Under the pieces are notes generated by a model. The model did not search any database. It saw nothing but the letters and a program-made list of their open reading frames with translations, and was not told the DNA's origin. A stretch of DNA of 64,000 bases from Desulfuromonas acetoxidans DSM 684 (GTDB lineage Bacteria > Desulfobacterota > Desulfuromonadia > Desulfuromonadales > Desulfuromonadaceae), in NCBI RefSeq assembly GCF_000167355.1, contig NZ_AAEW02000011.1:1-64000 (forward strand), in the 5' to 3' direction. The translations under genes were made by a program, and so were the position numbers. Of the stretch, positions 38,833 through 47,875 are shown one piece after another. The stretch's first letter is position 1. The number at the start of each line of letters is the position of its first letter.

Positions 38833-39711
38833 TCAGGCAATCTCAATGTCTGCTTTTTCTTTCATCTCTTCCACCCAGGCTTGCAGCAGGATGGCACCTT
38901 TTTGATCCTTGATGAAAGATTCAATCTGCGGAGCAACTTCTTCAAGGGTCAAGGACTCGGGATCTTTACGCTCGGTAACGAGAATGAGGTGATAGCCGAA
39001 CTGTGTTTCGACAATATCACTGATCTGGCCGGGTTCAAGTGAAAACGCCGCCTGATCAAATTCTTTGACCATGGAACCGGGACCAAAGAAACCGAGATCA
39101 CCGCCTTTGTCCTTGCTCGGGCAGGCGGAGTGCTGGCGGGCCAGATCGCCGAATTGGGCGGCATCTCCGGTCACCTCATTTTTAAGTTCTTCGATCTTCT
39201 TTTGCGCTTCTTCACGGTTGTCTTCAGTGACTTTGATGAGGATATGACTGGCGCGAACCTGACCCGGTTTCTTCATTTTATCCGGATTTTCATCGTAAAA
39301 AGCCTTCACTTCTTCGGCTGCCGGAGACGGGGCATCAGCGAGTTTCTTTTCAGTCATCATCTTGACGGAAAGATCCTGACGCAGCATGCGGTAGTAACTG
39401 TCCTGATCAATGCCGGCTTTTTCCAGCGTGGCGAAAAATTCCTCTTCGCTGGGAAAGTTGGCCATTACTTTGTCCATTTCAGCCTTGATCTGCTCGTCGG
39501 TGGCAATGGCTCCTTGCGCCAGAGCGGTCTGAAAAATAAGCTCACGGGCAATGATCTGCTCAACCGCCAGGCCTTGAACTTGCTCGATCTCCTCTTCGCT
39601 GAGTTGATCAGCCGTCTTACGGTACAACTCCATGGAATAACTCTGCATGGCGTTAACAAAATCAAACTGGCTGATGGGGGTACCGTTTACGGTAATGTTT
39701 TGTTCCTGCAC
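38833..39711 (-). CDS. Parvulin-type peptidyl-prolyl isomerase
   Basis: This 292-aa protein has an N-terminal SurA-like helical domain (about 1-130) and a parvulin domain (about 140-250: RASHILIKV, FGDLARQHSACPSKDKGGDLGFF, FGYHLILV). No signal peptide is seen, so it is either cytoplasmic or exported by an unseen route. It assists folding by cis-trans isomerisation of proline bonds. It is between the nucleotidyltransferase gene (31 bases) and rsmA (54 bases) in the same minus-strand run. Confidence 0.88.
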   Translation of the reverse strand: MQEQNITVNGTPISQFDFVNAMQSYSMELYRKTADQLSEEEIEQVQGLAVEQIIARELIFQTALAQGAIATDEQIKAEMDKVMANFPSEEEFFATLEKAGIDQDSYYRMLRQDLSVKMMTEKKLADAPSPAAEEVKAFYDENPDKMKKPGQVRASHILIKVTEDNREEAQKKIEELKNEVTGDAAQFGDLARQHSACPSKDKGGDLGFFGPGSMVKEFDQAAFSLEPGQISDIVETQFGYHLILVTERKDPESLTLEEVAPQIESFIKDQKGAILLQAWVEEMKEKADIEIA

Positions 39712-39765
39712 GTAATTCTCCTTGTGGGTTTATGTGAGGCGCTATGCGACGCCTCTTGCTCGTGA

Positions 39766-40557
39766 TCAAATATTTTGCAGCCCATGGGCCAACTGGGCAA
39801 ACTCTTCAATCGTGAACGTTTCACCACGTCGACCGAAATCCAAACCGGTTTCAGCAGTGACCTTCTCAAGTTGCTCCGCAGTGAATCCTGCAGCAACAAG
39901 ACAGTTGCGCAATGTCTTGCGCCGCTGGGCAAACGAGGCTTTGACCACCCGGGTGAAAAAGGCCGGATCATCCACCTGAGCCCTGGGTTGTTCACGCTGC
40001 TTAAAGCACAAAACCTCCGACATCACCTTGGGTTGCGGAAAAAAAGCGGTCGGTGGCACCAGCGCAACACGGCTGACATCGAACCACAGCTGGCACAACA
40101 CTGTCAAGGCGCCGTAGTCTTTACTGCTCGGCTCGGCGCGTAATCGATCACCAACCTCTTTTTGAAACATCAGAACCATGCGCTCTATCAGGTGGCGATG
40201 TTCGATCATTTTAAACAGAATCTGACTGGAGATATTGTAGGGAAGATTCGCCACCAGTTTATAGGGCGGATCAAGAAGAATCGCTGACCAGTCAAGACGC
40301 AACGCATCGCCGACATGCACGGTCAAGTGCTGTTCGGGGCGAGCCTGAAAGAATGTGGCCAGATCGCGGTCAATTTCAATGATGTCAAGACTGGCAACCC
40401 GACCGATCATCTGATCGGTCAGAGCGCCCTGCCCTGGTCCGATTTCGAGCACGTGATCATCGCCGGTCAGTTCTGCAGCGGCTATTGTCGCGGCAATGAC
40501 GTTTTTATCTTTGAGAAAATTTTGTCCAAAACGCTTACGGGGGCGGTGGCTAGCCAT
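39766..40557 (-). CDS. rsmA: 16S rRNA (A1518/A1519-N6)-dimethyltransferase RsmA
   Basis: This 263-aa SAM-dependent enzyme has the KsgA motifs RFGQNFLKD, EIGPGQGALT and NLPYNISSQ (NLPY catalytic loop), with a normal length. It dimethylates two adjacent adenines in the 3' hairpin of 16S rRNA during 30S maturation. ATG 40557 (MASHRPRKRFG) gives the family N-terminus; four extra codons are possible upstream. Its start overlaps the end of the DUF2062 gene by 8 bases, suggesting coupling. Confidence 0.95.
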   Translation of the reverse strand: MASHRPRKRFGQNFLKDKNVIAATIAAAELTGDDHVLEIGPGQGALTDQMIGRVASLDIIEIDRDLATFFQARPEQHLTVHVGDALRLDWSAILLDPPYKLVANLPYNISSQILFKMIEHRHLIERMVLMFQKEVGDRLRAEPSSKDYGALTVLCQLWFDVSRVALVPPTAFFPQPKVMSEVLCFKQREQPRAQVDDPAFFTRVVKASFAQRRKTLRNCLVAAGFTAEQLEKVTAETGLDFGRRGETFTIEEFAQLAHGLQNI

Positions 40558-41062
40558 CCAGGTCACCATGCTTTCGTTGATGCTTTCGTTGAAAAGGACG
40601 CGGCCAGCGCGGAATACGACAGGTCTTCAATGTGGGAACCATGCGCAACACCATGGCATAACTGACAGCCCCAAGCAATATGCCGTAGATGAGACTGCCA
40701 AGGCACATGGGAATCATCAGTTCGTAGCCGAAATGTTGGATGGTTTCTACGGTCATCATGGCAGGAAGCTTTAAATGGGGCATACCGAGGATAAAGCGGC
40801 CCGTCTCATACTCTGCGGCATAAATAAACGGCGCGGTCACCGGGTTGCTGATCCACACACCAATGACGGCAGCCAGTTTGTTTTCACGCAGTAACATGGC
40901 GAAAAAGACCGCCAGAATCATCTGAAAACCCAGGGTCGGCGTCATGCCGATAAAGATACCGAGGGCAAAGCCCTTAGCGATTTCGTCAGGTTGGCCGCGC
41001 AGGCGAAGAAACCGCAGCAGCAGCAATTTTGCTTGTCGAATAAACCCCCAACGCCGCCACAT
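40550..41062 (-). CDS. DUF2062 membrane protein
   Basis: This 170-aa inner-membrane protein has the DUF2062 signature (GFALGIFIGMTPTLGFQMILA, given as its family core) and PVTAPFIYAAEYETG, with about three hydrophobic segments. The C-terminus is very basic. Its function is not established. It sits 5 bases after tsaD and overlaps rsmA, so it belongs to the tRNA/rRNA maturation run. Confidence 0.85.
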   Translation of the reverse strand: MWRRWGFIRQAKLLLLRFLRLRGQPDEIAKGFALGIFIGMTPTLGFQMILAVFFAMLLRENKLAAVIGVWISNPVTAPFIYAAEYETGRFILGMPHLKLPAMMTVETIQHFGYELMIPMCLGSLIYGILLGAVSYAMVLRMVPTLKTCRIPRWPRPFQRKHQRKHGDLDG

Positions 41063-41067
41063 ACCCG

Positions 41068-42111
41068 TTACCCGTGTTTTTCCCCGTTAAGAAACTCCGT
41101 CACCCTGACCTGTTCCAGTGGCCAGTTGGAGCGGGCGTTGAGATCAAGATCAGCCCGACAACCTTTACTCAGGTAATAATCACCGGCCACGGCAAGCATA
41201 GCAGCGTTGTCAGCACACAGCAGCGGTGCCGGAAAGAATACCTCAACAGCGTTTTTTTCAGCCATCTGGCCAAAGCGCTTGCGCAGTCCGCTGTTACAGG
41301 CCACACCGCCGGCAACAACAATCCGAGACAGGCCATACTCTTTGGCAGCTTTAAAAGCTTTTTTACTCAGGACATCAACCACGGCTTCTTGAAACCCAGC
41401 AGCCAGGTCTTGCAACAGTTGCCCTTCGAGTGGCTCATCGAGCTTTTTGATCTGAGTGAGGACAGCGGTCTTGATGCCGCTAAAGCTGAAATCGAAACCG
41501 GGTCGGTGCAACATGGGGCGTGGAAACTCAAAGCGGCAGGCATCACCCTGTTGCGCCAGTTTGTCGATCAGAGCCCCTCCGGGATAGGACAGGCCGGACA
41601 TTTTGGCCACCTTGTCAAAAGCCTCCCCCGCTGCATCATCAAGGGTGCGACCAAGCAAAGTGTATTGGCCAATCCCATCCACTTGATACAAATGGGTATG
41701 ACCACCGGATACAGCCAGGGCCAGGTAGGGAAATGCAATGGGCTGTTCAAGTAACGGGGCAAGGATGTGTCCCTCAATATGGTGGACACCGACCAAAGGA
41801 ACATCAAGACTGTAAGCCAACGCCTTGGCAGTCGACAAACCGACCAGCAAGGCACCGATCAAACCGGGGCCGCTGGTGACAGCGACCCCGTCAATATCTT
41901 CAAGGGATACCCCGGCCTGGCTCAGGGCTTGATCAATCACGACCGGACAAGCTTCAAGATGTTTGCGTGCTGCAAGTTCCGGCACCACACCGCCATATTG
42001 GGCATGGACATCCACCTGTGAGGCAATAATGTTGCTCAATACCCGGCGTCCGTCGCGGACAACCGCAGCGGAAGTTTCATCACAGGAAGACTCAATGGCT
42101 AGAACGAGCAT
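41068..42111 (-). CDS. tsaD: tRNA N6-threonylcarbamoyladenosine transferase TsaD
   Basis: This 347-aa Kae1/TsaD protein begins LAIESSCDETSAAVV. It has the metal-binding HHIEGH and the ASKHA-fold segments AVSGGHTHLY and VAGGVACNSGLR. With TsaB, TsaC and TsaE it attaches threonylcarbamoyl to A37 of ANN-decoding tRNAs. Length and motifs are complete. Partners are not in the window. Confidence 0.95.
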   Translation of the reverse strand: MLVLAIESSCDETSAAVVRDGRRVLSNIIASQVDVHAQYGGVVPELAARKHLEACPVVIDQALSQAGVSLEDIDGVAVTSGPGLIGALLVGLSTAKALAYSLDVPLVGVHHIEGHILAPLLEQPIAFPYLALAVSGGHTHLYQVDGIGQYTLLGRTLDDAAGEAFDKVAKMSGLSYPGGALIDKLAQQGDACRFEFPRPMLHRPGFDFSFSGIKTAVLTQIKKLDEPLEGQLLQDLAAGFQEAVVDVLSKKAFKAAKEYGLSRIVVAGGVACNSGLRKRFGQMAEKNAVEVFFPAPLLCADNAAMLAVAGDYYLSKGCRADLDLNARSNWPLEQVRVTEFLNGEKHG

Positions 42112-42179
42112 GTGTTTCTTTCGCGTGTGTGCGTTCTTGCAAAAAAAAGCGATCTTTGCCTTTCTGCAAGAGGCTCTTG

Positions 42180-43499
42180 TTACAGCAGATTGGCGGCGAG
42201 CTCTGCCAACCCGGACCGCTCTCCATGGGTCAGGGTCACATGTCCGGCAATGGTTTGATCCTTAAATTTCTCAACAATATAGGCCAAACCGTTACTCGAC
42301 GCATCCACATATGGATTGTCAATTTGATACGGGTCGCCGGTCAGAACAATTTTGGTGCCCTCCCCGGCTCGGGTGATAATGGTTTTTATTTCGTGCGGTG
42401 TCAAGTTTTGTGCTTCATCAACGATCATATATTGGTTGGGAATCGACCGACCGCGAATATAAGTCAGTGGTTCGATCTCCATCAGTCCCATATCCACAAG
42501 TTCCCGATAACCGCGTTTGCGTTTACCGCGTTCTTCAACGGAACTGAGCAACAACTCCACGTTATCAAAGATCGGTTGCATCCATGGTGCCAGCTTTTCT
42601 TCCACATCTCCGGGCAGAAAACCGAGATCGCGTCCCATTGGGAACACCGGGCGAGAGACCAATAAACGGTTGTAATGGCCGTCGTCTGCAGCTTTTTGCA
42701 AACCGGCGGCAATGGCGAGCAAGGTCTTGCCGGTACCGGCTTTTCCGACCAGGGTCACCAGTTGGATATTCGTATCAAGGAGCAGATCAAAGGCAAAATT
42801 CTGTTCGCGATTGCGGCTGGTGATTCCCCACACGCCCTCTTTAGGTATTTTGATCAAAGGCACACAGCGATTTGAAGCCTGATCATAGCGAGCCAACGCT
42901 GTGTGCGAGGTGTTGGTTTCATCGATCAGGGTAATGCACTGATTGGGTTTGAAATCCTGATCCGGTAGTTCAACATAGCCCTGACCGTAAAAACGGTCTA
43001 TCTCGGCCATGCTGACGTGCAGTTCGCAGGTTCCCGAATACAGCTCATCAATGGACACTTTGTCGTTCTGATAATCCTGAGCAACCAGTCCGAGGGCATT
43101 GGCTTTGATCCGCAGGTTGGTATCTTTGGTAACAAAGATCACTTTGTTTTCGGTTTTTTCTTGCAAGGACACCGCCACGGCCAGAATGCGGTTATCTCCT
43201 CGTTCAATACGTAATTCCGGTGGCAACAGCCGGGCATGGTCATCGGTAAATAAAATGACAGTCAGCTTGCCGCCACTCTCCAACTCAACGCCTTGAGTCA
43301 AGCTGCCCTGATTGCGCAGCGCATCAAGCATCCGCGAAACATGACGGGCGTTACGACCGATTTCGTTCAGGTCTTTTTTGAAGGTGTCGATCTCTTCGAT
43401 AACCGTAATGGGAATGACAACATCATTGTCCTCAAACTTTAATAACGCCTGAGGATCATGCAACAGAACATTGGTATCGAGAACATACTTTTTCGGCAT
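42180..43499 (-). CDS. PIN-PhoH fusion ATPase (YlaK-like)
   Basis: This 439-aa protein has an N-terminal PIN ribonuclease-like domain (YVLDTNVLLHDP, residues 1 to about 140) and a C-terminal PhoH helicase-like ATPase (GKAGTGKTLLAIAAG; ITRAGEGTKIVLTGD). The PIN-PhoH arrangement resembles RNA unwinding/cleaving modules. ATG 43499 (MPKKYVLDTN) is chosen over GTG 43511; GAGGT is unusually close (about 5 bases). It lies between the cysteine desulfurase gene and tsaD on the same strand. Confidence 0.9.
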   Translation of the reverse strand: MPKKYVLDTNVLLHDPQALLKFEDNDVVIPITVIEEIDTFKKDLNEIGRNARHVSRMLDALRNQGSLTQGVELESGGKLTVILFTDDHARLLPPELRIERGDNRILAVAVSLQEKTENKVIFVTKDTNLRIKANALGLVAQDYQNDKVSIDELYSGTCELHVSMAEIDRFYGQGYVELPDQDFKPNQCITLIDETNTSHTALARYDQASNRCVPLIKIPKEGVWGITSRNREQNFAFDLLLDTNIQLVTLVGKAGTGKTLLAIAAGLQKAADDGHYNRLLVSRPVFPMGRDLGFLPGDVEEKLAPWMQPIFDNVELLLSSVEERGKRKRGYRELVDMGLMEIEPLTYIRGRSIPNQYMIVDEAQNLTPHEIKTIITRAGEGTKIVLTGDPYQIDNPYVDASSNGLAYIVEKFKDQTIAGHVTLTHGERSGLAELAANLL

Positions 43500-43542
43500 A
43501 CGACCTCGCACTAAGGGGTAATGGAAGGATCTTGCTCCAGGC

Positions 43543-44706
43543 TTACGATGCGTCAGCGATTTCGCGCACGGCTTCGATCAGCCGCTCAATGTGTTGTTCG
43601 GTGTTAAAAAAACCGGGACTGACTCGAACGGTTCCCAAGGGGAAACTGCCTATGGTTTTGTGGGCTTCCGGAGCGCAATGCAATCCGACACGGACCGCTA
43701 TTGCAAAATCACGATCCAGGATGAAACCCATCTCAGCCGGATCGCATCCAGACAGGGTAAACGACACCACTGTCGCGTTTTCCGGTCCATAGAGTGTGAT
43801 ACCGGAGATCTCGCCAAGACCTTGACGAAGACGTTGCGCCAGCAGAAATTCATGCCGATGCACCTGGCCCAACCCTTGCGCCATGAGAAAATCGATTCCT
43901 GCGGTCAACGCCGCTAATGCCGGCGTATTTAATGTGCCGCTTTCAAAACGTTCCGGCATCTGTTCCGGTTGTTCAAGATGACTGGACAAGGTGCCGGTGC
44001 CGCCATAGACGAGCGGTTTTAAGGTAATGTCGGGACCAACATAAAGAAAACCGGTCCCCTGGGGACCAAACAGGGATTTATGGCCGGGCGCCGCCAACAG
44101 GTCAATGGCCATGCCCTGAACATCAATAGGATACACACCTGCACTCTGCGCGGCATCGACCATAAACAGAATCCCCTGCTCGCGACACCAGGGGCCAATG
44201 GCGTCTATCGGCTGCACGGTGCCGGTAACATTGGAGCAGTGATTGATAACCACCAGTTTTGGTTTGGCTCCGGCGGAGCAGACCTGTTGCACCTGTTCAC
44301 AGGTGATCTGGCCCGCTGTATCACCCTGCACTTTGTCAACGATCACTCCCCTCTCTTTAAGGGCGTGAAGAGGGCGGGCGACGGCATTGTGCTCCATGGA
44401 TGTGGTGACGACACGATCTCCCGATTCCAGAAGACCAAACAACGCCTGATTGATGGCCGAAGTGGCATTGCCGGTAAAAACAACACGGGAGCAATCGGCA
44501 ATGGCAAAAAGGGAGGCAACAGCAAGGCGTGCCTTAAGGACAAGTTGTGCAGCCTGATTGGCAAGGGAATAGCTGCCCCGACCCGGGTTAGCACCACAGG
44601 TGCGGCTGATATGATCAAGAGTCTGATAAACCGATTCGGGTTTGGGGAAACTTGTAGCGGAATTGTCCAGATAGATGATGGACTCGTCGTTATGGGCTGA
44701 GGTCAC
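43543..44706 (-). CDS. Cysteine desulfurase family protein (class V aminotransferase)
   Basis: This 387-aa PLP enzyme has IYLDNSATSFPKPE, GNATSAINQALFG, the PLP lysine in APGHKSLFGPQGTG, SGTLNTPALAAL and a catalytic Cys in RVGLHCAPEAH. It belongs to the SufS-like group that removes sulfur (or selenium) from cysteine to make alanine. GTG 44706 with GGGGGA just upstream starts directly before the family N-terminus; the upstream open frame (to 44889) is unlikely to be translated. No iron-sulfur scaffold gene is adjacent. Confidence 0.88.
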   Translation of the reverse strand: MTSAHNDESIIYLDNSATSFPKPESVYQTLDHISRTCGANPGRGSYSLANQAAQLVLKARLAVASLFAIADCSRVVFTGNATSAINQALFGLLESGDRVVTTSMEHNAVARPLHALKERGVIVDKVQGDTAGQITCEQVQQVCSAGAKPKLVVINHCSNVTGTVQPIDAIGPWCREQGILFMVDAAQSAGVYPIDVQGMAIDLLAAPGHKSLFGPQGTGFLYVGPDITLKPLVYGGTGTLSSHLEQPEQMPERFESGTLNTPALAALTAGIDFLMAQGLGQVHRHEFLLAQRLRQGLGEISGITLYGPENATVVSFTLSGCDPAEMGFILDRDFAIAVRVGLHCAPEAHKTIGSFPLGTVRVSPGFFNTEQHIERLIEAVREIADAS

Positions 44707-44911
44707 TCTTCCCCCTGGTATATGAGTTTTTTGCCCTCCCCAACTATGAAAAGTCCTAAACAAACATCTCGATTTATAGAAAATTCCATAATGGTAATTT
44801 ACGTGTAGGGCTACGTTTTCATTGAAAACTACCATCAAGAGAGTGCAAAGGCAAGCGATTCTCCACCCGTGTTTTTCACAAACAGGCACCTAACATTAAG
44901 CTTGTTGACAC

Positions 44912-44958
44912 ACACGATATATTGTGTTTTAAATCCTCTTCAACACTCCATGTGGTAC
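44912..44958 (+). promoter_or_regulatory. Tandem NrdR-like boxes upstream of nrdJ
   Basis: Box 1 ACACGATATATTGTGT (44912-44927) differs from the NrdR consensus ACACWATATATWGTGT at one position. Box 2 ACACTCCATGTGGTAC (44943-44958) is weaker. They are 31 bp apart, the whole-turn spacing known for NrdR operator pairs. NrdR would repress nrdJ when dATP is high. Confidence 0.7.
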
Positions 44959-44989
44959 AAAAATCAACATTCAGCAAAGGATCCCCTAC

Positions 44990-47206
44990 ATGTCAAAATC
45001 CGCTAAAAACACGACTTTACCGCTTACCAACAACGCCTTGACGGTACTGGAACGTCGCTATCTTAAACGCGACGAAAAAGGTCGCGCACTGGAAACTCCG
45101 GCGAATATGTTTGAACGTGTCGCCAATGCGATCGCCGAGGCAGAAAAAAAATTCGACAAAAAAGCGGACACGAAAAAAGTTGCAGCGGAATTTTACGACA
45201 TGATTACCAACCTGGAATTTTTGCCCAACTCACCGACGCTGATGAATGCCGGTCGTGAATTGGGTCAATTATCGGCATGTTTCGTCCTGCCGGTTGCGGA
45301 TTCCATGGAAAGCATTTTCGAAGCCATCAAAAACACCGCCCTAATCCACAAAAGTGGCGGCGGCACCGGTTTTTCCTTCAGCCGTATCCGTCCGGCTAAT
45401 GATGTCGTGCTGTCGACCAAAGGCGTGTCTTCCGGTCCGTTGTCATTTATGAAAGTGTTTGATGCTGCCACTGAAACCATCAAGCAAGGCGGTACTCGCC
45501 GTGGTGCCAACATGGGTATTCTGCGTGTCGACCATCCCGACATCATGGATTTCATCATGTGCAAGCGTGATCAGACCGTGCTGACCAACTTCAACATCTC
45601 CGTCGGCCTGACCGAAGAATTCATGGAAGCGGTTAAGACTGACGGCGAGTATGACATCATCAACCCGCGCACCGGTGAGGTGTGTGACAAGATGTCCGCA
45701 GCTAAAGTGTTTGACCATATCGTTGATCTGGCCTGGAACAATGGCGAGCCGGGGATCATCTTCCTCGACCGTCTCAATCGTGACAACCCGACACCGCACA
45801 TCGGAGAGATTGAAAGTACCAACCCGTGCGGTGAGCAACCCCTGTTGCCCTACGAATCATGCAACCTGGGGTCAATCAACCTCAACCGGATGGTCAAAGA
45901 CGGTCAGGTCGATTGGGACAAACTGCGTAAAACAGTGCAGAAGTCCGTCCGTTTTCTCGACAATGTCATTGAAGTCAACAACTACCCGATTCCGGAAATT
46001 ACCGAAATGTCTCTGGCCAACCGCAAGATCGGTCTCGGCATCATGGGGTGGGCAGACATGCTGATTCGGGTCGGTATCTCGTATTGTGATCAGGAAGCTG
46101 CTGAGCTGGCAGCCAAGCTGATGAAGTTCATCAACGATGAAGCCCATCAAGCCTCACGCGATCTGGCTAAAGAACGTGGTGCCTTCCCTAACTTTGAAGG
46201 CAGTATTTTCGAGCAACGCCAGGAGCCGAAAATCCGCAACGCCACCTGTACCACCATTGCTCCGACCGGCACCATCTCCATCATTGCCAACAGCTCCAGC
46301 GGCATTGAACCGCTGTTTGCCGTATCCTATGTGCGTCAGGTCATGGACAACGATATTCTGGTTGAGGTGAACCCGCTGTTTGAAGAAGTCGCCAAAGAAC
46401 GTGGCTTCTACTCGCCGGAACTGATGAAGCTGATCGCTGAAAAAGGCACCATTCAGGATTTTGACCAAATTCCGGAAGATGTGCGCCGTGTGTTTGTTAC
46501 CGCTCACGACATCACTCCGGAAGAGCATATCCGCATGCAGTCGGCGTTCCAGAAATACACGGACAACGCGGTCTCCAAAACGGTTAACTTCTGCAACAGC
46601 GCCAACCGCGACGATGTGGCTCAGGTCTATCAGATGGCATACGAAAGCGGCTGTAAAGGCGTGACCATCTATCGTGACGGTTCACGTGATGCTCAAGTGC
46701 TGTCGGTCAAAAAAGAGGAGAAAAACGAATCCACGGTACCGATGGAGAGCAAAAAAGCAACACGCAAGCGCGATCGCCCGCGCACTCTCGATGGTGCCAC
46801 CTACCAGATGGAAACGGGCTGCGGACCGCTTTATGTCACCATCAATGAAGACAAGCATGGTCTGTTCGAAGTTTTCACCACCATGGGTAAGGCCGGTGGT
46901 TGTGCGGCATCACAGTGTGAGGCGTTGGGGCGTCTGGTCTCCCTGGCGTGGCGTAGTGGTGTTCAGGCGCGCCAATCGGTGAAGCAACTGATCGGCATCT
47001 CCTGTCATAAGCCTTCCGGTTTCGGTAACAACCGCATCACCTCTTGCGCCGATGCACTGGCTAAGGCGATTCAGATGCACATGCAGCAGGAAGTGGAAGA
47101 AAGCCATCAGCAGAATGGCGGTGCCTGCCCCGAGTGTGGTGGCCCGGTTGAGCATGAAGGTGGCTGTTGTGTGTGCCACGCTTGTGGCTATTCCGAATGC
47201 GCTTAG
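44990..47206 (+). CDS. nrdJ: Adenosylcobalamin-dependent (class II) ribonucleotide reductase
   Basis: This 738-aa enzyme makes deoxyribonucleotides using a B12-derived radical, so it needs no oxygen. Visible segments are LEFLPNSPTLMNAGR, KSGGGTGFSFSRIRP, the active-site loop NPCGEQPLLPYESCNLG, and a C-terminal zinc-ribbon-like tail with two CxxC pairs (CPECGG, CHACGYSEC) that may pass reducing equivalents. The length is typical for NrdJ of this group. Upstream are NrdR-like boxes; GCAAAGGATC precedes the ATG. A terminator follows at 47286. Confidence 0.95.
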   Translation: MSKSAKNTTLPLTNNALTVLERRYLKRDEKGRALETPANMFERVANAIAEAEKKFDKKADTKKVAAEFYDMITNLEFLPNSPTLMNAGRELGQLSACFVLPVADSMESIFEAIKNTALIHKSGGGTGFSFSRIRPANDVVLSTKGVSSGPLSFMKVFDAATETIKQGGTRRGANMGILRVDHPDIMDFIMCKRDQTVLTNFNISVGLTEEFMEAVKTDGEYDIINPRTGEVCDKMSAAKVFDHIVDLAWNNGEPGIIFLDRLNRDNPTPHIGEIESTNPCGEQPLLPYESCNLGSINLNRMVKDGQVDWDKLRKTVQKSVRFLDNVIEVNNYPIPEITEMSLANRKIGLGIMGWADMLIRVGISYCDQEAAELAAKLMKFINDEAHQASRDLAKERGAFPNFEGSIFEQRQEPKIRNATCTTIAPTGTISIIANSSSGIEPLFAVSYVRQVMDNDILVEVNPLFEEVAKERGFYSPELMKLIAEKGTIQDFDQIPEDVRRVFVTAHDITPEEHIRMQSAFQKYTDNAVSKTVNFCNSANRDDVAQVYQMAYESGCKGVTIYRDGSRDAQVLSVKKEEKNESTVPMESKKATRKRDRPRTLDGATYQMETGCGPLYVTINEDKHGLFEVFTTMGKAGGCAASQCEALGRLVSLAWRSGVQARQSVKQLIGISCHKPSGFGNNRITSCADALAKAIQMHMQQEVEESHQQNGGACPECGGPVEHEGGCCVCHACGYSECA

Positions 47207-47285
47207 CAATCGGTTAGCGATCAAGAGTTTCTGCAAAAAAGGCCACGTGAAAACGTGGCCCGACTATCCCCTTAAATGGAATGTG

Positions 47286-47316
47286 GCAGGAAGGTATCCC
47301 CTTCCTGCTTTTTTTA
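47286..47316 (+). terminator. Terminator after nrdJ
   Basis: A 9-bp perfect stem (GCAGGAAGG / CCTTCCTGC) with a loop of about 5 bases is followed by T7ATTTT. A second hairpin without a T run (GGCCACGT-GAAA-ACGTGGCC) lies at 47241-47260. The remaining gap to the IS3 element holds only an inverted repeat at 47471-47498 (ATCCTTTTGA / TCAAAAGGAT). Confidence 0.9.
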
Positions 47317-47572
47317 TTTTCGCGACAAAATGTTTTTCCCGCGATAGTAGGCCTTGCCACGTTTTATCGTTTCACCGTGCATACCAGCTCCGAACACACC
47401 CATAATTCGTATGAAACCACAATAAACACGCTGAAAGTCAAAACCGCCGGGTTTCGCCCCGGCAGGCGACATCCTTTTGATTTGCCGCTCAAAAGGATTG
47501 TAGTGGTCTACTAAACTTGGACACCCACAAAGGTGGTAACATCCACCTAAACGAGAAAGGGGTCTAAGGACT

Positions 47573-47875
47573 ATGGGAAGAAAAATATTCACAAATGAAT
47601 TCAAGGTAGAATGTGCCAGCCTTGTTTTGGATCAGGGATACAGTGTCCCAGATGCTGCCCGAGTTATGGATGTTGGAGAAACGGCCATGCGTCGTTGGGT
47701 AAAGCAGCTCAAACAGGAACGAGCTGGGACGACACCGGAAACTCCAGCCCTTACAGAGGACAAAAAGCGTATCCAGGAACTCGAAGCCCATATTCGTCGT
47801 CTGGAGAAAGAGAAGCAAATCCTAAAAAAGGCTACCGCTCTCTTAATGTCGGAAGACAAGCTTCGTTTGAGTTGA
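47573..47875 (+). CDS. IS3-family transposase OrfA
   Basis: This 100-aa protein has a helix-turn-helix (FKVECASLVLDQGYSVPDAARVM region, residues about 8-40) and a leucine-zipper-like coiled coil (RIQELEAHIRRLEKEKQIL). It binds the IS ends and regulates transposition. AGAAAGGGG lies upstream of ATG 47573. The slippery stretch A6G at 47824-47830 allows a -1 shift into orfB. Confidence 0.92.
   Translation: MGRKIFTNEFKVECASLVLDQGYSVPDAARVMDVGETAMRRWVKQLKQERAGTTPETPALTEDKKRIQELEAHIRRLEKEKQILKKATALLMSEDKLRLS

Noticed and set aside
43500-44889. Cysteine desulfurase with a 61-residue N-terminal extension
   Set aside because: The extension has no family match or ribosome site, and crosses the region upstream of GTG 44706, which has a good GGGGGA just before it.
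44890-44989. Cobalamin riboswitch before the B12-dependent reductase
   Set aside because: The intergenic space is only about 280 bases in total and contains no B12-box-like core; NrdR-like boxes explain it better.
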